Part shown: one piece after another, positions 1 through 6,337 of the stretch
Numbering within the stretch: the first letter of the stretch is position 1
Layout: each line of letters begins with the position of its first letter
Source: Methylovulum sp.
Lineage (GTDB): Bacteria > Pseudomonadota > Gammaproteobacteria > Methylococcales > Methylomonadaceae
Direction: 5' to 3'
Assembly (NCBI GenBank): GCA_028713595.1
Contig: JAQTNZ010000037.1
Span: forward strand, 1-10,448
DNA length: 10,448 nt
Notes under the pieces: generated by a model
What the model was told of the DNA's origin: nothing
The model's input: only the letters and a program-made list of their open reading frames with translations
Database searches by the model: none
Program-made: the position numbers and the translations under genes

Positions 1-360
1 GTCGGTGCGCAGTGCGGCAAAAGCATACCCTGTACTAAAGATTTGCTTCACATCCACGGTACCATTGAGTTGCGCCGCAACAGTGCTACTGTCACCACCT
101 CCACTGCTATCGCCCCAAGTGACCACCGAACCGTCCGCACGCAATGCCGCAAAGGCTTCATTTGTGGAAAAAATCTGCGTCACATCCACCGTACCATTAA
201 GTTGCGTAGCCACCGCGCTGCTGTCACCGCCACTCAGGCTATTCCCCCAAGTGACCACCGAGCCATCAAACTTAATCACAGCAAATGCTGAGCTATTACC
301 AAACTCGCCAGAGGAATGCCCCGGAAATGATAGGGTGTTTTTTGTTATCGTCACGGTCAT
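1..360 (-). CDS. RCC1-like repeat protein, N-terminal part (runs off left edge)
   Basis: Reading the minus strand from ATG at 360, an open frame of 120 codons continues without a stop to base 1, so only the N-terminus is present. After a leader of about 31 residues (MTVTITKNTLSFPGHSSGEF...) the protein enters tandem units of 44 residues, each starting DGSVVTWG and ending QIFST..AFAALR. The two complete units match at 35 of 44 positions, and a third begins at the edge. The TWG-containing glycine-rich unit resembles RCC1/beta-propeller repeats found in large bacterial surface or secreted proteins; that is family knowledge, not proof of function. There is no obvious signal peptide, so if exported it would use a C-terminal (type I) or other signal outside the window. 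A TTGGAG ribosome site lies about 8 nt before the ATG. Confident as a gene, less so for cellular role. Confidence 0.8.
   Translation of the reverse strand, partial: MTVTITKNTLSFPGHSSGEFGNSSAFAVIKFDGSVVTWGNSLSGGDSSAVATQLNGTVDVTQIFSTNEAFAALRADGSVVTWGDSSGGGDSSTVAAQLNGTVDVKQIFSTGYAFAALRTD
4..267 (-). repeat. Two tandem 132-bp (44-codon) coding repeats
   Basis: The units at 136-267 and 4-135 (minus-strand order) are in frame, and a third starts at 1-3. The DNA is also similar, for example the gtgaccaccga block recurs at a 132-bp step. High similarity between neighbouring units suggests recent duplication and possible copy-number change. Confidence 0.85.
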
Positions 361-453
361 GCCAATTTCTCCAAGAATAGAAATCAAAAAAGTAGCTTAA
401 AAATAAATATCTATTAAACAACACTGCGGTTTTTTCACTCCCATTGCCTCTTT

Positions 454-480
454 GGAGCGCGGGCATTTTGCCCGCGCTCC
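454..480. repeat. Perfect 12-bp inverted repeat, GC-rich hairpin
   Basis: The arms GGAGCGCGGGCA (454-465) and TGCCCGCGCTCC (469-480) are perfectly complementary around a TTT loop. Neither strand has a T-run directly after the stem, so it is not a standard rho-independent terminator. It also lies upstream of both flanking genes, where a terminator would be misplaced for either. It resembles a REP-type extragenic palindrome. Confidence 0.65.
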
Positions 481-755
481 TTCACACTAAAAACCGAAAA
501 CTTGACTGTTTAAAGTATACCCTAAAAATACGCCGCATAAGGCGGCCTGCAAATGCGGACATATTAACCGCAAGGCGGCATTCCTACAACCTCCTGCGTT
601 TTTAAGACTAAAAAAGCATTAAATTTCCTAAAATCCCCTACCCATCGTTAATAAGCTATACTTACGGTTAACCTTACAGGCTTTGTGTATTTTTTGCGGA
701 CAACGATAGCTTACCCATTGGCTATCTTTAAGATGACTTCATCAGAAGAGCAAAA

Positions 756-884
756 ATGACCATAAGCCATTTACAAGCTTGCTTTTGCGCATGGGTACAG
801 CCTTTTGCATCACATCCCCATCAAACTACCGCCAAACCACCTAAAAAGCATCGGATGGTTGCCATTACCCCAGCAAAGCCCTAA
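756..884 (+). CDS. Doubtful small ORF, 42 aa, upstream of the transporter
   Basis: An ATG at 756 opens 42 codons (MTISHLQACFCAWVQP...) ending in TAA at 882-884, 63 bases before the transporter start. AGAAGAG at 744-750 could be its ribosome site. An 8-codon ORF (MTSSEEQK, 733-759) overlaps its start by the ATGA arrangement. The peptide has no recognisable domain and is rich in His, Lys and Pro near its end. It could be a leader peptide or simply chance; I lean towards chance. Confidence 0.18.
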   Translation: MTISHLQACFCAWVQPFASHPHQTTAKPPKKHRMVAITPAKP

Positions 885-933
885 CCTAAGCTTGCCCGAT
901 TTTATAATTGCACATAACTGGCTTAACTTTCCC

Positions 934-938
934 AAGGA
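934..938 (+). promoter_or_regulatory. Ribosome binding site for the DAACS transporter
   Basis: AAGGA lies 9 bases before the ATG at 948 and supports that start. Confidence 0.6.
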
Positions 939-947
939 CACAGGCTT

Positions 948-2201
948 ATGACCGCACCTACCCAACATCCTAACCGCCAAACCCTGTATGTCGCCGTCGC
1001 CCTGGTGTTGGGAATTGTCCTGGGAGAAACACTTAACCTAAGTTTGGGCGGGGCGGGGCATCCCGACCCGCTACTTGCCCAGATTGTCGCAGTGCTGAAT
1101 GTACTGACGGATATCTTCCTGCGCTTGGTTAAAATGATTATCGCCCCATTGGTGTTCGCCACGCTGGTGGTCGGTATGGCGAAAATGGGCGACATCCACA
1201 CGGTAGGGCGTATCGGCCTTAAAGCCATGCTGTGGTTTTTTTCCGCCTCCATCGTCAGCTTGCTTTTAGGCATGTTGCTGGTCAATCTCTTCACTCCTGG
1301 CAGTTCCCTGCATATCCCCTTGCCCCCTATCGAGGCGGTGAGCGGTTTGCCGAACGTCAAGCCGACCTTAAGCAATTTTGTCGCCCATATCTTCCCGAAA
1401 AGCATTATCGAAGCGATGGCCGCCAACGAAATTTTGCAAATTGTCGTGTTTTCGATGTTTTTTGGCATTGCCTGCGCGTCCTTGGGCGAATTGGCGCATC
1501 CGGTGGTGAAATTGCTGGATTCGCTGGCGCATATCATGCTCAAAGTCACCAGTTATGTGATGCACTATGCCCCCGTGGCGGTGTTTGCCGCGATGGCGGC
1601 GGTGATCGCCCAACAAGGTATCGGCGTGTTGCTGTCTTACGGGCAATTTATCGGGGAATTTTATTTTGGTTTATTGTTGCTGTGCAGCTTGCTGGGCGGT
1701 TTCGCTGCCCTGTTTTTGGGGCGGCGGGTGCTGTCGTTGATCCGCCATATCCGCGAACCGATGTTACTGGCTTTCGGTACGGCCAGCAGTGAAAGCGCAT
1801 ACCCCAAGCTTTTACAGCAATTGGAGCGCTTTGGCTGTGATGAAAAAGTCTGTGGGCTAGTGTTGCCGCTGGGCTATTCGTTTAACCTTGACGGCAGCAT
1901 GATGTACATGACCTTCGCCGTGCTGTTCATCGCCCAAGCCTACGGCATCGACATGCCGCTGGCCGACCAACTGCTGATGTTGTTGGTGCTGTTGTTCACC
2001 AGCAAAGGCGTGGCCGGCGTACCCAGAGCATCATTGATAGTCATCGCCGCCACCTTGTCAATGTTTAAAATCCCTGAAGCGGGTTTGTTGTTATTGCTGG
2101 GCATCGACCAAGTTCTCGACATGGGACGCAGCGCGACCAATGTCTTTGGCAATAGCATCGCCTCGGCGTTGGTGAGCCGTTGGGAGAAGGCGTTGCGGTA
2201 G
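948..2201 (+). CDS. Dicarboxylate/amino acid:cation symporter (DAACS family, GltP/DctA type)
   Basis: This 417-residue inner-membrane protein should import a C4-dicarboxylate or acidic amino acid by cation symport. It carries the family's whole transport core: hairpin HP1 with the serine-rich TASSESAYPKLL (278-289), the TM7 motif SFNLDGSMMY (311-320), hairpin HP2 with TSKGVAGVPRASL (351-363), and TM8 with GIDQVLDMGRSATN (385-398). Aligned by eye to the archaeal homologue GltPh, the TM8 acidic residues D387 and D391, the substrate-binding arginine R394 and N398 are kept. The residue matching the GltPh sodium-site aspartate (D405) is N402, as in DctA-type proteins as I recall them. Length fits the family. 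The gene stands alone and converges on the CAP-protein gene. Substrate and coupling ion cannot be decided from sequence alone. Confidence 0.93.
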   Translation: MTAPTQHPNRQTLYVAVALVLGIVLGETLNLSLGGAGHPDPLLAQIVAVLNVLTDIFLRLVKMIIAPLVFATLVVGMAKMGDIHTVGRIGLKAMLWFFSASIVSLLLGMLLVNLFTPGSSLHIPLPPIEAVSGLPNVKPTLSNFVAHIFPKSIIEAMAANEILQIVVFSMFFGIACASLGELAHPVVKLLDSLAHIMLKVTSYVMHYAPVAVFAAMAAVIAQQGIGVLLSYGQFIGEFYFGLLLLCSLLGGFAALFLGRRVLSLIRHIREPMLLAFGTASSESAYPKLLQQLERFGCDEKVCGLVLPLGYSFNLDGSMMYMTFAVLFIAQAYGIDMPLADQLLMLLVLLFTSKGVAGVPRASLIVIAATLSMFKIPEAGLLLLLGIDQVLDMGRSATNVFGNSIASALVSRWEKALR

Positions 2202-2225
2202 TGTTAAGGGAAAATTGAAAAAAGG

Positions 2226-2259
2226 GGCAACAATTTTGTTGCGCAACAGAATTGTTGCC
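2226..2259 (-). terminator. Nested palindrome followed by T-run on the minus strand
   Basis: Arms GGCAACAATT (2226-2235) and AATTGTTGCC (2250-2259) enclose a second palindrome, TGTTGCGCAACA (2237-2248), so the whole 34 bp folds with only one mismatched pair. On the minus strand the stem is followed by CCTTTTTT, the form of a rho-independent terminator for the CAP-domain gene, which ends 35 bases upstream. On the plus strand there is no T-run, so it is less clear that it stops transcription from the transporter. Confidence 0.65.
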
Positions 2260-2293
2260 TATTGAAGGGCATTGGGCAATTAACAATAAAGCT

Positions 2294-3178
2294 TCACCTA
2301 ACCACTACATAAGGCCCCGGAATAATCCACAGCCGTTGTGCATCATGCCTATCCGGCACTTCCAACTGCATACGGTATTGTCCTGGCGGCCCTTGTAGGG
2401 TTAGGCTGCCTTGCGCCATGCCGTTGTAGACGTGTAATATCACCGAGGCCATTTCCCAACCGTGGGCATCGACTTGTAACAGACGGGTGGGCATGGGTTG
2501 CTGGCGCGGGGTCAAGGCCACATCTACGGATTGTCCGGCGTGGACGCTAGCGGGGAAGGGTTGCGCCAAGCTGGCATAGACGTTCATGAACAATTGGGTG
2601 CAGAAAAATTCCCTCAGCCCCCCTGCCCCTACGGTTTGCGCACAGCCTACCCCCAAATCGGTGCTATCTGGGTGCAGCAGGTTGGCTTTATGGCCGGGGC
2701 TGGTCAGCCAGTTTTGCACAAACGCGGCGGCCAGATTCGGGCGTTCGGTCATCATCGCCAGATTTTCCGACACTAAGCCAAACAATGAGCGGACGTGTTG
2801 CGCGGCCCGCTCGCCGGAGCCTATGCCTTCGGGGGTGTTATGGGAGAAAAAGTTGCGCCTGACCATATCAAGGCTGTGGGAAGCGGCGATGTCCGCCAAC
2901 ACGGCGTTATCCCATAACGATGGCCGTCCGGCTTGTTGGCGTTCGTGGTTACTGGCCGCAAAAATGCCTTGTTCCAGCCACGCCAAGCCGTTATCACGTT
3001 GCCCACGCCCAAAGCTGGCGACTAGGGCGATGGGTACGGCTGACCCTGACCCTAACGGCGGATCAGCCGCCCACAGCCAGCCGGCGGGCGGCCATAACAA
3101 GGCCAGTACAGGCAAGATTAAACCGATAGCCGCCAATAATCCGGTGGCGGAGCATAAGGGGGGGAGGTTGCGGGCCAT
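2294..3178 (-). CDS. Exported CAP/SCP-domain protein
   Basis: This 294-residue protein starts with a hydrophobic segment (about 12-36, ending GWLWAAD) that is either a signal peptide or an N-terminal membrane anchor. The CAP (SCP/PR-1-like) domain spans about 70-202: NHERQQAGRPSL with LADIAASHSLDM, FSHNTPEGIGSGER (111-124), SENLAMM (137-143), VQNWLTSPGHKANLL (154-168), LGVGCAQ and FFCTQLFMN. H113, E139 and H163 are candidates for the conserved cavity residues. C179 and C193 could form a disulfide. Residues about 203-294 form a second region rich in predicted beta strands that I do not recognise. Bacterial CAP proteins of this kind are mostly uncharacterised secreted or cell-envelope proteins. 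CAGGA about 10 nt upstream supports the ATG at 3178. It has no same-strand partner nearby. Confidence 0.88.
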   Translation of the reverse strand: MARNLPPLCSATGLLAAIGLILPVLALLWPPAGWLWAADPPLGSGSAVPIALVASFGRGQRDNGLAWLEQGIFAASNHERQQAGRPSLWDNAVLADIAASHSLDMVRRNFFSHNTPEGIGSGERAAQHVRSLFGLVSENLAMMTERPNLAAAFVQNWLTSPGHKANLLHPDSTDLGVGCAQTVGAGGLREFFCTQLFMNVYASLAQPFPASVHAGQSVDVALTPRQQPMPTRLLQVDAHGWEMASVILHVYNGMAQGSLTLQGPPGQYRMQLEVPDRHDAQRLWIIPGPYVVVR

Positions 3179-3227
3179 AATCTTTATCCTGCCAAAACAG
3201 TACGGAAAGCCATTTTACAGGTAACTG

Positions 3228-3244
3228 ACGTTACGCAGTAACGT
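3228..3244. promoter_or_regulatory. Inverted repeat ACGTTAC-gca-GTAACGT upstream of the CAP gene
   Basis: Perfect 7-bp arms with a 3-base centre lie 50 bases upstream of the CAP-protein ATG (minus strand). The size and position suit an operator for a dimeric regulator, but the binding protein is unknown. Confidence 0.35.
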
Positions 3245-3278
3245 TGTTTTGCTCCCGTTTGCCGCGCCGAGCACCGCA

Positions 3279-3472
3279 GGTTTTGTCGGGATTAGCCCGA
3301 AGGGGTGCGGCAAGGATGCCGCACGTCGGTAGAGGGGCAGGAAGCCCCTTCTACCGACCCCCGACAAAACCGAGGAGCACAGGAATAAGCGGTAATCGGG
3401 CCGCCTTTTCTTTGGATACTTTCTTTTGGCGGAGCAAAAGAAAGTATCTCGCTTGTCGGTGCGGGAACCGAC
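3279..3472. repeat. Multi-hairpin palindromic element, probably a dispersed repeat
   Basis: Four paired units lie in a row. An outer stem pairs GGTTTTGTCGGG (3279-3290) with CCCGACAAAACC (3360-3371) and encloses two hairpins: GTGCGGC/GCCGCAC (3305-3324) and GTCGGTAGAGGGGC paired with its complement (3325-3358, one bulged T). This would make a three-way junction. Next comes a perfect 14-bp stem (3415-3428 with 3435-3448, loop gcggag), then GTCGGT/ACCGAC (3455-3472). The tract around 3404-3448, with its pair of TTTCTTTTG-type arms, resembles intergenic repeats I recall from several gammaproteobacterial genomes. Copy number in this genome cannot be seen here. Confidence 0.65.
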
Positions 3473-3482
3473 TTTAAATAAA

Positions 3483-3494
3483 CTATCGCGATAG
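3483..3494. promoter_or_regulatory. Perfect 12-bp palindrome CTATCGCGATAG
   Basis: An uninterrupted 12-bp palindrome lies 170 bases upstream of purM and just outside the hairpin element. It could be an operator or the edge of the repeat element. No regulator is evident. Confidence 0.3.
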
Positions 3495-3664
3495 CGACTC
3501 ATCTTAATCTGTTTTTTAAAAAGTACACAAGCGACAGCGTAACATCAGTGTTAACCTTAACTTTTTGCCGCCATTCCTGCCTAACGCCATACCAAGCTTG
3601 CACACAAAAGCAACGTTGTCTTGTACAATAGCCCCATTTTATATCCCCAAGAGAGAACACGATA

Positions 3665-4708
3665 GTGAGCGAGAACAACCCAGAAAGCCTGAATTACAAA
3701 AGCGCAGGTGTCGATATTGCCGCCGGTAACGCCTTAGTCGAACGTATCAAACCGATTGCCGCCAAAACCCGCACCGCCGGGGTGATGGCGGGGTTGGGTG
3801 GCTTTGGCTCCCTGTTTGAGTTGCCGCTGGATCGCTACCAACAGCCGGTGCTGGTGTCGGGTACGGACGGGGTCGGCACTAAGCTGAAACTCGCCATCGA
3901 CTTGAATATCCATAACACCGTGGGCATTGATCTGGTCGCCATGTGCGTCAACGACATTATCGTCCAAGGCGCCGAGCCGTTGTTCTTTTTGGATTATTTT
4001 GCCACCGGCAAGCTGGATGTGGACACGGCGGCGCAAGTGATTGAGGGCATCGGCACTGGCTGCGGCCAAGCGGGCGCGGCCTTGGTGGGCGGCGAAACGG
4101 CGGAAATGCCCGGTATGTACGCCGATGGCGAATACGATTTGGCAGGGTTTTGTGTCGGCATCGTCGAAAAAAGCAAGGTACTGGACGGCAGCCAAGTTAA
4201 AGTGGGCGACAAGCTGATCGCCATCGCCTCTTCTGGCCCGCATTCCAACGGCTATTCTTTAGTCCGCAAGATCATCAGCCACAGCGGCGCGAATCTGGCC
4301 GACCCGTTCCAAGACACCACGCTGGGCGAGGCGTTACTGACCCCGACCCGCATTTATGTCAAACCGCTGTTGGCCTTGCTGGAGACAGTGCCTGTCCACG
4401 CCTTGGCGCATATTACCGGCGGTGGCATTACCGAAAACCTGCCGCGTGTCCTGCAAACAGGTATCAACGCCGCCATTGATTTGCAAAGCTGGGAGTTCCC
4501 CGCCGTTTTCCAATGGCTACAAAGCCAAGGTAATGTGCCGTTGGCGGATATGCTGACCACCTTTAACTGCGGTGTCGGTATGATTGTCTGTGTCGCCCCT
4601 GAAGATGAGGCTGCGACTTTAGAGACTTTGACGACTTTAGGCGAGACGGTGTTCAGCATCGGCGAGCTGGTGGCGGGCGAAGCCCAGCCGCATGTCGTGT
4701 ACCGTTAA
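3665..4708 (+). CDS. purM: Phosphoribosylformylglycinamidine cyclo-ligase (AIR synthetase)
   Basis: PurM catalyses the fifth step of de novo purine synthesis, closing the imidazole ring of formylglycinamidine ribonucleotide to give AIR with ATP hydrolysis, in the cytoplasm. The 347 residues match E. coli PurM (345) from end to end. Clear blocks are [17 protein letters not shown] (9-25), [13 protein letters not shown] (65-77), the ATP/substrate region [17 protein letters not shown] (95-111), [11 protein letters not shown] (142-152), [14 protein letters not shown] (189-202), TPTRIYVK (226-233), [15 protein letters not shown] (249-263) and FNCGVGM (300-306). The start is GTG at 3665, preceded by a purine-rich AAGAGAG; it gives the normal N-terminus, and I see no better start. 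In many gammaproteobacteria purN follows purM; here the next gene is a Uma2-family gene instead. Confidence 0.98.
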   Translation: MSENNPESLNYKSAGVDIAAGNALVERIKPIAAKTRTAGVMAGLGGFGSLFELPLDRYQQPVLVSGTDGVGTKLKLAIDLNIHNTVGIDLVAMCVNDIIVQGAEPLFFLDYFATGKLDVDTAAQVIEGIGTGCGQAGAALVGGETAEMPGMYADGEYDLAGFCVGIVEKSKVLDGSQVKVGDKLIAIASSGPHSNGYSLVRKIISHSGANLADPFQDTTLGEALLTPTRIYVKPLLALLETVPVHALAHITGGGITENLPRVLQTGINAAIDLQSWEFPAVFQWLQSQGNVPLADMLTTFNCGVGMIVCVAPEDEAATLETLTTLGETVFSIGELVAGEAQPHVVYR

Positions 4709-4743
4709 GGCTTATAGTGCAAACGGGGGGCATTCTTTTTACC

Positions 4744-4747
4744 GGAG
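4744..4747 (+). promoter_or_regulatory. Ribosome binding site that favours the second of two ATGs of the Uma2 gene
   Basis: GGAG at 4744-4747 is 4 bases before the ATG at 4752 and 7 before the ATG at 4755. The spacing favours 4755, giving a protein that starts MQWSDVV. Confidence 0.5.
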
Positions 4748-4754
4748 AACAATG

Positions 4755-5222
4755 ATGCAATGGTCAGACGTGGTTGATAACCCTTATCTTCAAAACCTAC
4801 CGTTTAAAATCGAGCTGAACCGTTACGGAAAAATTGAAATGACCCCCGCTTCCAATAAACACGGGCGTTTGCAAGCAAAAATCAGCACCTTGTTTGAGCG
4901 CAAACTCAAACAAGGCGAAGCGCTGACCGAATGCTCCATCCAAACCAGCGAGGGCGTAAAAGTCGCGGATGTCGCGTGGTGTTCCAAAGCGTTCATCAAG
5001 CGACACGGTTACGCAACACCCTACCCCCACGCGCCAGAGCTATGCGTTGAAATCGTCCCGCCGTCAAACTCAACGCTAGCAATGGCTGAAAAGGTGCCGC
5101 TTTACCTACAAGCGGGTGCACAGGAGGTTTGGGTCGTTTGGGAAAACGGTAGGGTGGAGTATTACGGTAAGACGGGTAAACTGGAGCAATCGGGCTATGG
5201 TATTGCGATAGCCATTCAATAA
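4755..5222 (+). CDS. Uma2-family protein (DUF820, PD-(D/E)XK nuclease fold)
   Basis: This 155-residue protein has the Uma2 pattern: KIELNRYGKIEMTPA near the N-terminus (18-32), SNKHGRLQAKI (33-43), EGVKVADVAW (66-75), APELCVEIVPPSNS (93-106), and LYLQAGAQEVWVVWENGRVEYY (116-137). D72 and E99 are the likely acidic metal ligands of the PD-(D/E)XK fold. The family's usual P before this D is A71, and the usual EI.SPS is EIVPPS, so activity is uncertain. Uma2 proteins are common in cyanobacteria and some gammaproteobacteria, and their cellular role is not settled. The frame is open upstream to 4692, overlapping purM, but the GGAG site supports 4755, 46 bases after purM. It may be transcribed with purM. 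Confidence 0.85.
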   Translation: MQWSDVVDNPYLQNLPFKIELNRYGKIEMTPASNKHGRLQAKISTLFERKLKQGEALTECSIQTSEGVKVADVAWCSKAFIKRHGYATPYPHAPELCVEIVPPSNSTLAMAEKVPLYLQAGAQEVWVVWENGRVEYYGKTGKLEQSGYGIAIAIQ

Positions 5223-5234
5223 CGCAAAGCGCTT

Positions 5235-5267
5235 CAAGGCAATCTCTAAAATTGCTTGACGGGTCAA
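5235..5267 (+). promoter_or_regulatory. Hairpin and overlapping dyad upstream of the ParA-like gene
   Basis: In the 71 bases between the Uma2 gene and parA, CAAGGCAAT (5235-5243) can pair with ATTGCTTG (5251-5258) with one bulge. It overlaps a second dyad, TTGAC-gg-GTCAA (5256-5267), that begins with a -35-like TTGACG. There is no clear -10 box 16-18 bases on. The dyad could be an operator for autoregulation of the cassette; the hairpin has no T-run and is a poor terminator. Confidence 0.35.
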
Positions 5268-5293
5268 TTTAACCGCAGAATTTAAACTCTATT

Positions 5294-6337
5294 ATGGCTA
5301 CAAAAATTGTACTTTTTAACCACAAAGGCGGAGTCAGCAAAACGACAACCACTTATAATCTAGGATGGATGCTTGCTACTCTTGGCAAAAAAGTGCTGCT
5401 TGTCGATGCCGACCCCCAATGCAACCTTTCGAGTTTAATGTTAGGCGATGATTTTGAAAAATATTATTTAGATACGGCAACGCAATTTCAAAACATAAAA
5501 GATGGCGTTAAAGTCGCCTTCCAAGGCAAACCTAAATCTATAGAATCCGTATCTTGTTTTAGCCCCGCAATCAATGGCAATTTATTTTTATTGGCCGGAC
5601 ATGCCGATTTAAGCGAATATGACGCGGCCTTAAGTTTTGCCCAAAACTCCAACAATGCCATCAGCGCCCTTGAAAACTTACCCGGTGCGTTTAATGAGTT
5701 AATTGGCAAAACAGCCGAGAGATATAACATTGATTTTGTTTTGATTGACCTTAATCCTGGCTTAAGTGCGATTAATCAAAATCTTTTTATCTCTAGTGAC
5801 GCATTTATCATCCCAACGAATCCCGACCCTTTTTCAATCATGGCACTTAATACACTTTCTATTATTTTGCCCCGATGGGTTGAATGGGCAAACAGGATGC
5901 GGCCACTGTTTGCGGAAGCCACTTATCCGTTAGCAACCTCACAGCCTAAATTTATTGGCGAATTGATCCAACGGTTTAATATAAGGAAAGGTAAGGCTGC
6001 AAAACCCTATAAAGATAATATTAATGAAATTAAAGACATTGTCCGAGACAAGTTCGCTCCAGAAATTGCCAAACACCAAATGCTTTTCCCGCAACAGGCT
6101 TATGACGAAGTGGGTATTCCCGATGACTACTGCGTATTGGAATTAAAAGATTTCCAAGGCTTACTACCAAAATCTTATGACGCTGGTGTACCCGTATTTG
6201 CCTTAAGCACTATACAAATAGCAGAAACAGGCAGTGTGCTGGAAGGCCTAGAAAAAAACAGGGACAATTTCTATGCGGAGTTCAAAGGCTTAGCCACAAA
6301 AATTATCGGCTTAGAAAAATATGCACAAGGCGTTTAA
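5294..6337 (+). CDS. Solitary ParA/MinD-family ATPase (first gene of ParA-HEPN pair)
   Basis: This 347-residue protein is a deviant-Walker P-loop ATPase. The Walker A motif HKGGVSKTT is at 10-18 with the signature lysine K11 and catalytic K16. The A' motif VLLVDADPQCN is at 34-44, and Walker B FVLIDLNPG at 148-156. IPTNPDPFSIMAL (173-185) is the usual ParA switch-following segment. It is longer than plasmid ParA proteins of about 210-260 residues. The extra length lies mainly in about 50-130 and in the insert about 192-290, which includes the basic tract RKGKAAKPYK. No ParB gene, helix-turn-helix domain or parS-like repeats are visible, so ordinary DNA segregation is unlikely. The last 17 bases overlap the HEPN-type gene, which implies that the two work together. 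No Shine-Dalgarno site precedes the ATG. The gene is much richer in A+T than purM. ATPase assignment is sure; role is inference. Confidence 0.92.
   Translation: MATKIVLFNHKGGVSKTTTTYNLGWMLATLGKKVLLVDADPQCNLSSLMLGDDFEKYYLDTATQFQNIKDGVKVAFQGKPKSIESVSCFSPAINGNLFLLAGHADLSEYDAALSFAQNSNNAISALENLPGAFNELIGKTAERYNIDFVLIDLNPGLSAINQNLFISSDAFIIPTNPDPFSIMALNTLSIILPRWVEWANRMRPLFAEATYPLATSQPKFIGELIQRFNIRKGKAAKPYKDNINEIKDIVRDKFAPEIAKHQMLFPQQAYDEVGIPDDYCVLELKDFQGLLPKSYDAGVPVFALSTIQIAETGSVLEGLEKNRDNFYAEFKGLATKIIGLEKYAQGV

Larger units (their letters stand above)
361..947. other. Intergenic region between two divergent genes
   Basis: About 590 bases separate the divergent RCC1-like gene and the DAACS transporter. 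I see a strong hairpin at 454-480, a looser inverted repeat (TAAGCTAT at 652-659 and ATAGCTTA at 706-713), and a doubtful small ORF at 756-884. A TATAAT hexamer at 903-908 lies 40 bases before the transporter start, but no good -35 box sits 16-18 bases upstream of it. No tRNA or known riboswitch is recognisable. Confidence 0.6.
3179..3664. other. Intergenic region between divergent CAP gene and purM
   Basis: About 490 bases carry the structured repeat element (3279-3472) and short palindromes at 3228-3244 and 3483-3494. The remaining 3495-3664 should hold the purM promoter. A TACAAT hexamer at 3624-3629 could be a -10 box, but the nearest good -35 candidate, TTGCAC at 3598-3603, is 20 bases away, so I do not call a promoter. 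An 8-bp palindrome CAACGTTG (3611-3618) lies just upstream of TACAAT. The ORFs across the repeat element look like chance reading of hairpins. Confidence 0.55.

Noticed and set aside
5..400. 131-codon plus-strand ORF opposite the RCC1-like gene
   Set aside because: It is the antisense of a repeat-coding sequence; the minus frame gives a clear repeat protein with a ribosome site.
923..1549. 208-codon minus-strand ORF inside the transporter gene
   Set aside because: It lies antisense to a complete, well-conserved transporter and has no family resemblance.
3215..3502. 95-codon minus-strand ORF and 77-codon plus-strand ORF across the hairpin element
   Set aside because: Both are read through inverted repeats, have no ribosome site and resemble no protein family; long stems leave several frames open by chance.
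3608..3623. PurR-like box upstream of purM
   Set aside because: Only about 10 of 16 positions fit the enteric PurR consensus and the left half matches poorly; a PurR regulator is not known for this organism.
3734..4243. 169-codon minus-strand ORF inside purM
   Set aside because: It is antisense to a fully conserved purM, with composition typical of a shadow frame.
5294..6337. Plasmid or chromosome partition operon
   Set aside because: No ParB gene, no parS-like repeats and no replication gene are nearby; the coupled partner is HEPN-like.
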